The translations under genes and the position numbers were made by a program. Positions 37,879 through 44,747 of a DNA stretch of 64,000 nucleotides are shown piece by piece. Numbering within the stretch: the first letter of the stretch is position 1; the number at the start of each line of letters is the position of its first letter. Under the pieces are notes generated by a model that was not told the DNA's origin, searched no databases, and saw nothing but the letters and a program-made list of their open reading frames with translations. The stretch spans positions 1,735,133 through 1,799,132 of the forward strand of contig NZ_KZ454936.1 of the NCBI RefSeq assembly GCF_002797315.1. Reading direction: 5' to 3'. The DNA is from Bacillus sp. FJAT-44742. GTDB lineage: Bacteria > Bacillota > Bacilli > Bacillales > Marinococcaceae.

Positions 37879-38437
37879 GTGACCAACTTTGTTGACTTAG
37901 ATGATAGGCTGCAAGTGTTGTGACCGAACAATCTCGTGAGATAGAAGTTGTTACGAAAGTTTTATCGACATCAGCACATTACCCTTCCTGTCACAAGTGT
38001 TCCCATCGAAAACACAGTCGCTATTCGCGGCGCGTTACCGATTTGCCTATGAGTGGAAAAAAGGTATACTTGATCATTCTCACTATTAAATGGTTTTGAG
38101 CTCATCCCTCCTGTTCGCCATTCGTAAACGCTCTACCTATGGCACCCTTGTGATTGATTTAGAGAAATGTTGTCCTATTGATTTGTTTGTAAGACGAACA
38201 CAAGAAGATGTAAAGACATGGCTACAACAATATCCTTATATTGAGCTGGTCACTCGAGATGGTTCAAAGGCCTACGCAGCAGGAGATGATATTGAAAAAG
38301 AATGTCGTCATCAAGGGTATAAAGGCTCTCGTTCTACACTCAATCGCCTCATAGCAGAAGAACGTACGTCCTCGTCCTTGGGACCGTTAATTTCCATCCG
38401 TTCTAAAGCGCATTTTTATGACCATCAATCTCTATAA
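37879..38437 (+). pseudogene. ISL3-family transposase remnant
   Basis: Pieces of an ISL3 transposase in several frames. The N-terminal zinc-finger part survives (YPSCHKCSHRKHSRYSRR, then VTDLPMSGKKVYL). A DDE-domain part follows as FAIRKRSTYGTLVIDLEK and ELVTRDGSKAYA, corresponding to the usual 'DDWAxRKGxxYGT' and 'SRDGSxxYA' motifs. Large internal segments are missing, and the end (GYKGSRSTLNRLI) belongs to the C-terminal region. No intact inverted repeats were identified. The interval 37393-37878 has no other supported feature. Confidence 0.8.
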
Positions 38438-38607
38438 ATTCCTTCGTGAAGCTGCTCAAATGAACCCCCCTTTTTGTGAACGGAAATAATAAACCTCCCT
38501 TTAGCTTACCATTATTTCCTAGTTATCGAGCATTAAAATCAGCTGCATTTGCAGCATTCTGGATCTTCAACTCTTACTACTCGATAGTTTACTAAAGGCG
38601 ATTATGT

Positions 38608-39303
38608 TTAGACCTTGTGCACACCAGTAAACTTTTTTCCATAATAAATCGTTAAAACTATAATGAGCGGAACAAAAACAAGAGTCGGAAGAAACCACAT
38701 GAGCAGGTTAACTGATTCGACTTGCAGCAATCTTGGAGCACCAAACACTGTGAATGCCGTGATTGCCGCTATACAGGAGGAAAGCATCCCGATGATGTGT
38801 TCAACAACCCAGTGAGAACTTGTTTTTGGTATAGAAATCCAGTATTTAAGTTGTGTACCGCCTAAGAACAGACCAACAATCGGAAAGTATTGAAGTAATG
38901 GAAAACCAACCACCCAACCGTATATCATGATACCTATACTTGAAGTGATCAGCAAAACCGGAAACAACAAATCAACGGGATTGCGGTGTGAAATTCTTCT
39001 CCCTTTAAACCGAAGGACACGGACACCATACCATGTGGTTGCCCCACTAAGAATTGAGATAAAAATTAGAAACCATGAGAACGGTATGTCACCTATGGAA
39101 GTGCCAGCATCGAAATAAATTAGGTAAATTCCCATATAAAATGCTGTTATCGAAACAATTGCCATAGAAATAACAAAAAGCAACCCGCTTCCTCTATGTA
39201 ATTTTCCACCTTTTCGTGTTACTAGCGGAAGCCAAAAAATCAGCAGCGCTACAAACCCGGAAAAAATGTGGATCCAACGAGCAAGGCTAAATATGTACTC
39301 CAA
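38608..39303 (-). CDS. DUF2306-type integral membrane protein
   Basis: Membrane protein of 231 residues with about seven helices. Histidines typical of the family stand at the start of helix 1 (ARWIHIFSGFVALL), after helix 1 (GGKLHRGSG) and in the region HWVVEHIIGM, suggesting heme or metal coordination. The start is TTG behind AAAGGGG. The function is unknown; it is divergent from the TetR gene at 39670, which may control it. Confidence 0.7.
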   Translation of the reverse strand: MEYIFSLARWIHIFSGFVALLIFWLPLVTRKGGKLHRGSGLLFVISMAIVSITAFYMGIYLIYFDAGTSIGDIPFSWFLIFISILSGATTWYGVRVLRFKGRRISHRNPVDLLFPVLLITSSIGIMIYGWVVGFPLLQYFPIVGLFLGGTQLKYWISIPKTSSHWVVEHIIGMLSSCIAAITAFTVFGAPRLLQVESVNLLMWFLPTLVFVPLIIVLTIYYGKKFTGVHKV

Positions 39304-39590
39304 TTAAAATCCCCTTTCTTACATGATTAAACTCTGATATTTACTTTACTATAACTTCTCTGTCTTTTATAAGTATGATTATTTCTTTTATTTATAATAA
39401 ACAATGCCCTTTATGTCATATTCAACTATTATCCCCCTTCGTTTACATGACAATAACACCATATATTTGTAACTGCCAGTATGTTCGGCGTCATACATTT
39501 TTAGCTTTATTTATTTTTATCCTTATGGAAGTATGAGCAACATGGCTTTCATTCAAGTTATATTATCTGAAAACCAAAAGCACACGAAAG

Positions 39591-39638
39591 TAGCCAACAT
39601 CTGTCATGCATGATACAATAATGACTGACAGTCAGTCA
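39591..39638 (+). promoter_or_regulatory. Promoter and TetR operator of the tetR-cdf operon
   Basis: TAGCCA (39591-39596), a 17-base spacer and TACAAT (39614-39619) form a fair sigma-A promoter. The perfect 17-base palindrome TGACTGACAGTCAGTCA (39622-39638) lies across the likely transcription start. This is a TetR-type operator and predicts autorepression. The rest of 39304-39590 shows nothing else. Confidence 0.75.
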
Positions 39639-39669
39639 CTACAAGCTATATCTCTTTGGAGGATTGAGA

Positions 39670-40266
39670 ATGAACCGAGATAGTAAATATGAGTTATTAG
39701 TAAATGCAGCACTTACTGTGATGAAAGAAAAAGGGTTTGAGAAAGCATCAGTATCTCAAATCGTTAAAGAAGCAGGTGTTGCCCAAGGGACATTTTATTT
39801 ATACTTTGACTCTAAAAGCGCAGTTGTTCCGGCTATTGCCGAGACGATTTTACAAGCTCTTTTCTCGAAAATAAAACAAAATTTCCAAGCAGAAGAAACC
39901 ATTTTTCATACGCTTGAAATGATCGTTGAAGTTACATTTGATATAACGAAGGAGTATCGTGAACTCATTTTATTTTGTTACTCCGGACTTGCTTATTACC
40001 ATTCGTTTGAACGTTGGGAAGAGATATACCAGCCTTATTATAGCTGGCTTGAGAAAAGAATTTATCAAGCAAATGAAAATGGTTTCATTCACACAAATTT
40101 TGACTCAAATGCGTTAGCTAAAATGATTATTAATTTAATAGAAAATTCAGCGGAGACATTTTATTTAACAAATCAAAGTGAAACGAGCAAGGAAAAAAGT
40201 AAAAACCAAGTATTACTGTTTATCAGAAGTGCATTGACTGATTGTCCATCATCAAACAAAGCCTAG
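39670..40266 (+). CDS. TetR/AcrR family transcriptional regulator
   Basis: Repressor of 198 residues. The HTH covers residues 5-50 (LTVMKEKGFEKASVSQIVKE, then AGVAQGTFYLYFDSK). The C-terminal part is of the TetR_C type seen in YxaF/FatR-like proteins. ATG 39670 lies seven bases after GGAGG; a TTG two codons earlier is less likely. It is followed after 13 bases by the efflux transporter and is preceded by a perfect 17-base operator, so it probably represses both genes until an inducer appears. Confidence 0.9.
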   Translation: MNRDSKYELLVNAALTVMKEKGFEKASVSQIVKEAGVAQGTFYLYFDSKSAVVPAIAETILQALFSKIKQNFQAEETIFHTLEMIVEVTFDITKEYRELILFCYSGLAYYHSFERWEEIYQPYYSWLEKRIYQANENGFIHTNFDSNALAKMIINLIENSAETFYLTNQSETSKEKSKNQVLLFIRSALTDCPSSNKA

Positions 40267-40279
40267 ATGAGGTGTTAAG

Positions 40280-41191
40280 ATGCATACCTATTATGCATTG
40301 GAAAAGAAGTTGTTAAAAGTTTCAGTTTATGGTGCGGTCATGTTTGCTGTGACTGGCATCGTTTTAGGGTACCTGATTTCTTCACAAATGATCATGTTCG
40401 ACGGACTATATTCTCTAATTAGTGTGATGCTGAGTCTCTTGTCATTATTTGCAGCACACTTTATTCAGAAGCGAGATACGAAAAAGTTTCCATTCGGTAA
40501 GGAGATGCTTGAACCTCTGGTCATTATTATTAAATACGCAGTCATGTTGTTCCTTTGTTTAGTTGCATTAATAACAGCAGTGGATGCCCTGCTTTCAGGT
40601 GGTCGAGAAACCAACGTGGGGTTTGCTCTTCTTTATTCTGTTTTATCCACGATAGCATGTTGTGGTATTTTTGTGTATCTCAAAAAACAAAAGCAAGGAT
40701 CAGGGTTTATTCAAGCAGAAGCTAATCAATGGAGAATGGACACGATACTCAGTGCAGCTGTTCTAATTGGGTTTTTCATTGCTGCACTTCTGTCTTACAC
40801 TCAATTTACGTTTTTAACTCCTTATATTGATCCGCTTATGGTACTCATTTCTGCTGGTTACTTCTTGAAGGTGCCAGTGGTAGAAATCACAAAAGCTTTA
40901 AAAGAAGTACTAGAAATGGCACCGGACCAATTGATTGAAAAGAAATGTAAAGCTGTGATCCATTCCATCCAGGCTCACTATCAAATAGAAGATTCCGTGC
41001 TTCGAATGTCAAAGGTAGGAAGTAAACTTTTCATCGAAGTTGATTTTATTCTAAATGAGCAATCCAAAGTAAAAACTGTCGCAGAACAGGATTTAATTCG
41101 AGAGGAAATTAATAACCGTACTAACGATTTACAATATAAAAAATGGTTGACCGTATCTTTTACTAACGATCGAAAATGGATCAATGGCTGA
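40280..41191 (+). CDS. Cation diffusion facilitator (CDF) family efflux protein
   Basis: Membrane transporter of 303 residues with six helices (to about 200) and a C-terminal cytoplasmic domain of about 90. The usual metal site residues are altered: helix 2 carries FDGLYS and helix 5 has E-A-x2-W-x2-D in EANQWRMDT, where classical ZnT/CzcD proteins have HDxxD. Such variant CDF proteins may transport a different cation or none. It lies in an operon with the TetR gene and ends at a bidirectional terminator. Confidence 0.8.
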   Translation: MHTYYALEKKLLKVSVYGAVMFAVTGIVLGYLISSQMIMFDGLYSLISVMLSLLSLFAAHFIQKRDTKKFPFGKEMLEPLVIIIKYAVMLFLCLVALITAVDALLSGGRETNVGFALLYSVLSTIACCGIFVYLKKQKQGSGFIQAEANQWRMDTILSAAVLIGFFIAALLSYTQFTFLTPYIDPLMVLISAGYFLKVPVVEITKALKEVLEMAPDQLIEKKCKAVIHSIQAHYQIEDSVLRMSKVGSKLFIEVDFILNEQSKVKTVAEQDLIREEINNRTNDLQYKKWLTVSFTNDRKWING

Positions 41192-41218
41192 TTGAAGACT
41201 GAACGGGATCACAATAAA

Positions 41219-41256
41219 AGGAAGGAGTGCACATACATAAATGTACTCTCCTTCCT
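41219..41256. terminator. Bidirectional terminator between cdf and zinT
   Basis: AGGAAGGAG pairs with CTCCTTCCT with inner ACAT/ATGT pairs; TTTTATTG follows on the minus strand. Confidence 0.8.
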
Positions 41257-41261
41257 AATTA

Positions 41262-42059
41262 TTAATGAGCGATCATTTCATGAACAATATCCTTACTATC
41301 TAACTCAGAAGGATAGTAAGTAGGCCAGTTTGTTACATTGTCTAGTAGCTCTTCCCGATCATCTCCCCAATATAAATGGAAATGGTCAGAGTCCGTAGGA
41401 AAGATGTTATGGTCACTAAACTGAATGAACTGAGGCATGGCTTCATTTTCCTCTGTTAGTTCAAATATGAACCTTACTCCCCGGTTACCAGCTTCATAAG
41501 TAAGAATCTCATATCCATCATAGGTATATTCACCGGAATACTCTTCTTCGTCCTCAAAGAAAGTAACAGTATTATCTTCAATCACGATATGATGAACATC
41601 AGTCTCGTAACCTTCCTCATAGTATTCCTTATATTCCTCCTCTGTCATCTCCTCATTCTCTTCAGCCTTATGTTCAAACACTTCATCTAATTCTCCATCT
41701 TGCAAGTATGGGTAAACAGACTGCCATTCACCTTCCCAATCGGATAAATCTCGATCTTCAACCTCCTCGTCCTCAAAATATCCATCATATATTCTCTGAC
41801 TGTCTTCATCATGGGTATGGGCATGGTCATGGTCGTGACCTTCTTCATCATGGTCGTGGTCATGACTGCTTTCTTCATGGTTGTGTTCTTCGTCTTCATT
41901 ACTATGTACTTCTTCCTCTTCGTTTTCTTCCAATTCACTTTCTTCTGCCTGTTCTTCCTCTTCTTCAGCAGCCTCCTGACTGGTTTCAGCCTCTTGGCAA
42001 GCCACTAATAAAGTACTCATTGCTGCAATACTTGACCATTTGATTAATGATTTTTTCAT
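41262..42059 (-). CDS. zinT: ZinT-domain zinc-binding lipoprotein
   Basis: Extracellular lipoprotein of 265 residues. The lipobox is LLVAC with Cys21. Residues 22-90 are an extremely acidic linker with a His-rich cluster (HDHDHDEEGHDHDHAHTHDE) able to load zinc. From about 88 a ZinT/YodA domain follows (DLSDWEGEWQSVYPYLQDG, GNRGVRFIFE, DSDHFHLYWGDD). ZinT proteins pass zinc to ABC importers such as ZnuABC. Two Zur-type boxes lie upstream, so it should be made under zinc starvation. The importer genes are not in this window. Confidence 0.9.
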   Translation of the reverse strand: MKKSLIKWSSIAAMSTLLVACQEAETSQEAAEEEEEQAEESELEENEEEEVHSNEDEEHNHEESSHDHDHDEEGHDHDHAHTHDEDSQRIYDGYFEDEEVEDRDLSDWEGEWQSVYPYLQDGELDEVFEHKAEENEEMTEEEYKEYYEEGYETDVHHIVIEDNTVTFFEDEEEYSGEYTYDGYEILTYEAGNRGVRFIFELTEENEAMPQFIQFSDHNIFPTDSDHFHLYWGDDREELLDNVTNWPTYYPSELDSKDIVHEMIAH

Positions 42060-42077
42060 AATTGACTCCTTTTCAAA

Positions 42078-42092
42078 GTGTAATAATTACGA
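42078..42092. promoter_or_regulatory. Zur box proximal to zinT
   Basis: GTGTAATAATTACGA matches the Bacillus Zur box TCGTAATNATTACGA at 13 of 15 positions. It lies 19 bases upstream of the zinT start codon. Confidence 0.7.
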
Positions 42093-42222
42093 TTTACAGC
42101 CCAGACTATTGTTTTCAAGGCGATAAGTAAACAAGCAATTTTCCAATAACCTCCTTTTCCCTAATTTGCATTCATTCTTTTGGCGTGTCGCAGGGGCAAC
42201 TCTTTGTATAACACGATTAAAA

Positions 42223-42237
42223 GCGTAATCATTACGA
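42223..42237. promoter_or_regulatory. Distal Zur box upstream of zinT
   Basis: GCGTAATCATTACGA matches TCGTAATNATTACGA at 14 of 15 positions. It lies 164 bases upstream of zinT, beside an AT-rich stretch that could contain the promoter. No divergent gene follows. Confidence 0.7.
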
Positions 42238-42472
42238 TTTGTAATTTATTATATATACTTATGCCTGGAGTGTAAACAGATATTAAAACTTTTTTTCAGT
42301 TGGTAAGGTATTGGATTTCACCAACAACAACTATGCTTTCCTTATAAGACTATCAGATACAGGCCTTTTTTCTGATGCCTTGATAAACACTCACATCCCT
42401 CTAATGAGGGAAAATTATTGGTTTTATGGAATGAAAAACTTACGTGTTAAAAACTAAAATTGTTACCCCTCA

Positions 42473-42750
42473 CTAGCTGGAAAACGTTGCGATTTTGGGT
42501 TCTACATAAACTTTCTTTAATGAGCAATCTAGCACAAAGGAAAATGGAGAGTGTGCTCCCGCATGAGCCACAATTGACAACAGTCCCATATTAACACCGA
42601 GTACATACGTGATTGCAGCAAATGTCTGTAAAAAACCCTACTCCCAAAGCCAGGTAGTATTTTCCATTCGACCATTTTCACGCCTGAATAGTAATATCTT
42701 ATAGCTACAGCGATAAATGAACGTGTCATAGTAAAGAAAACAGTCCACAT
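42473..42750 (-). pseudogene. Degenerate membrane-protein gene, possibly FtsW/RodA-like
   Basis: Minus-strand reading gives protein-like hydrophobic pieces in different frames: NGKYYLALGVGFF in one and FLQTFAAITYVLGVNMGLL in the next, joined by a one-base shift. The pattern 'L-G-V-G-F-x-x-Q-T-F-x-x-x-x-Y-V-L-G-V-N-x-G-L-L' recalls the region before the LPFxSYG motif in SEDS proteins, but that motif is not intact here. There is no start region. The identification is tentative. The rest of 42238-43076 holds only the terminator below. Confidence 0.3.
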
Positions 42751-42885
42751 GCCTTCTGAAATAGTGTTGATACTCGTTTTGAAATCAGAGCGGCGATAAA
42801 GTCTTCAATTCTTCAACCTAAAGCCAATGCAGTAATCAAGCTATATAATAAAGCAAATGAATTACCTTCTAATAATTCACAAAAT

Positions 42886-42931
42886 GAAAAAAGCCAAGGA
42901 GGTACTTTTACAGTAACCTCCCGGGCTTTTA
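42886..42931 (-). terminator. Terminator downstream of the hydroxyacid dehydrogenase gene
   Basis: AAAAGCC and GGAGGT pair with ACCTCC and GGCTTTT; a TTTTTTC run follows on the minus strand. It lies about 145 bases past the stop at 43077. Confidence 0.75.
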
Positions 42932-43076
42932 TCCTCCGTGGCGTTGCATAGCTATGAGTTTTCTCTTGTTCAGACTAATTTATACAATTACGGAACCCTT
43001 GAGAACCTTAATTTTTTGAGCATAGGCCCCCATTACCTAACACCGCTTGTCATTAAAATTCTAGGGTAAAACTTTA

Positions 43077-44036
43077 TTAGACAATAACATCATTAATTAA
43101 ACTAGGCGGCTTGTTCCCTTGTAACCCTTGAATTAAATTTTCCACCGCAAGCTCAGCCATTTTGTACCTGGTTTCTGCTGTCGCTGAACCAATATGCGGC
43201 AACGTAACACAGTGATCCATTCGTAACAAAGGACTCTCTGTGTCAATCGGCTCTTCCCTATATACATCTAAGCCAGCAGCCAATATTTCCTTATCCCCGA
43301 GGGCTTTTATTAGATCCTCTTCCTTAACTACCTTTCCTCGAGAGCCATTAATAAAGATTGCACTTTTTTTCATGAGTTTAAATTCTCTTTCCCCGATTAG
43401 ATTAGCAGTTTCAGGAGTCAGTGGAACCATTACACAAACGAAATCAGAGTTCTGTAACAGATGATCCAGGGAAACATAGGAGGCATCCAGCCTATTTTCC
43501 ATGCTTGGCTTTCTTGTACGATTATGATAAAGAATGTTCATTTTAAAGCCAAAATGAGCTCGCTCTGCTACTGCAGCGCCAATCCTGCCCATTCCTATCA
43601 TTCCTAATGTTTTATGATGAACGTCATTACCAAATAATTCTTCTGTAATAGAAGCCTCCCACTTTCCAGCTTTTACGTAACGATCAAGTTCAGGCATTCT
43701 TCTAGCGGTAGCAAGAAGTAAACCAAAAATTGTGTCAGCAGTGGTTTCAGTTAAAACATCTGGTGTATTCGTCGCCATAATTCCTCTTTTTGTTAATTCC
43801 TCGATATTCAAGTTATTGTATCCAACAGATACATTGGAAACAATTTTTAATTCAGGAGCCTTATCTAGTAATTTTTTATCAATATTGTATCCTGAACCTA
43901 TCATACCCTTTGCACTAGGCAGGTGGTGAAAAAACTCTTTGCTCTCTGGAGAACATTGATATGTATCGCAGAAAGAGCTTAGCTTTTCCATCAAATCTTC
44001 GGGAATACGGTTATAGACAATGACTTTTGGTTTCAC
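43077..44036 (-). CDS. D-2-hydroxyacid dehydrogenase (glyoxylate/hydroxypyruvate reductase type)
   Basis: NAD(P)-dependent dehydrogenase of 319 residues. The dinucleotide motif GMGRIG is at 148-153, and the catalytic triad is Arg233 (NGSRG), Glu262 (YREEPI) and His281 (PHIGSAT). The basic segment HNRTRKP after strand 2 (residues 171-177) favours NADPH, as in GhrB/GyaR enzymes that reduce glyoxylate or 2-ketogluconate. GTG start with AAGGAAG upstream. It stands alone; the glycolate oxidase genes at 54-57 kb could supply glyoxylate, but no operon link exists. Confidence 0.87.
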   Translation of the reverse strand: MKPKVIVYNRIPEDLMEKLSSFCDTYQCSPESKEFFHHLPSAKGMIGSGYNIDKKLLDKAPELKIVSNVSVGYNNLNIEELTKRGIMATNTPDVLTETTADTIFGLLLATARRMPELDRYVKAGKWEASITEELFGNDVHHKTLGMIGMGRIGAAVAERAHFGFKMNILYHNRTRKPSMENRLDASYVSLDHLLQNSDFVCVMVPLTPETANLIGEREFKLMKKSAIFINGSRGKVVKEEDLIKALGDKEILAAGLDVYREEPIDTESPLLRMDHCVTLPHIGSATAETRYKMAELAVENLIQGLQGNKPPSLINDVIV

Positions 44037-44747
44037 GACTTCACTTCCTTTACGTTAATGTAGGGGTGTATTCTATCAAATTACTGTTTCCTTATTTAAC
44101 TTGCAACAGAGAATAGATCATATGTATTGAAAATTCTAAAAAATTCTATCTCTAGGAGTTTTATCCTGTTTTGTAACCATTTGGTTTTAACTCTTTGCAA
44201 AAAAGGAAAAAGTTCTTTAAGCAAATGATAAGTCCTTAATGAGTCATTTGCTGATGCTGAGTATCACTTCTTATTTATTGTTCGGAGAACCTCCTTTTGC
44301 AGCCATCGGATGATTCTGGTGGTTGTTTTTTTCGATTGATAAGGAAAGGTCCCTACGGTGGTTCAGAAGGGACACAATCGCCACTATAATCAATTCTACA
44401 TTAATACTTGGGTCCAATAATACAAGGAGATGAGTATGAACATAAGAGGATAATTATCCATTTTTTTTGGGTATTCCTATTGTACTACACACCCGGCTCC
44501 TTCTTACAGCAGCTACTGATACACCAAAGATTCATAAAACAAAAATTGCAGTTTTTTACTTCGAGATCAATTCCTCCTATTGCTCATATATATTTATTTA
44601 ATCAAAGAGTAAGAAAGGATAACAAGTATGAGTCTGCTCTCTTCATCATTTTACAACTCCAAAGAGAGTTCATTCTTCATCGGAACTTTTTTGAATTCTA
44701 GCCGAAGACCAACCAGAACGGTTTCCTTGCCTGTAAACATAGGAATT
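44037..44747. other. Intergenic region without a supported gene
   Basis: About 710 bases. A mismatched hairpin near 44287-44331 (AACCTCC with GGTGGTT) is followed by a T run on the plus strand, with no plus-strand gene before it. Open frames lack ribosome sites. Confidence 0.4.

Noticed and set aside
41708-42043. His- and Phe-rich open frames on the plus strand opposite zinT
   Set aside because: They are the antisense of the Asp/Glu/His-rich linker of ZinT and have no ribosome site.
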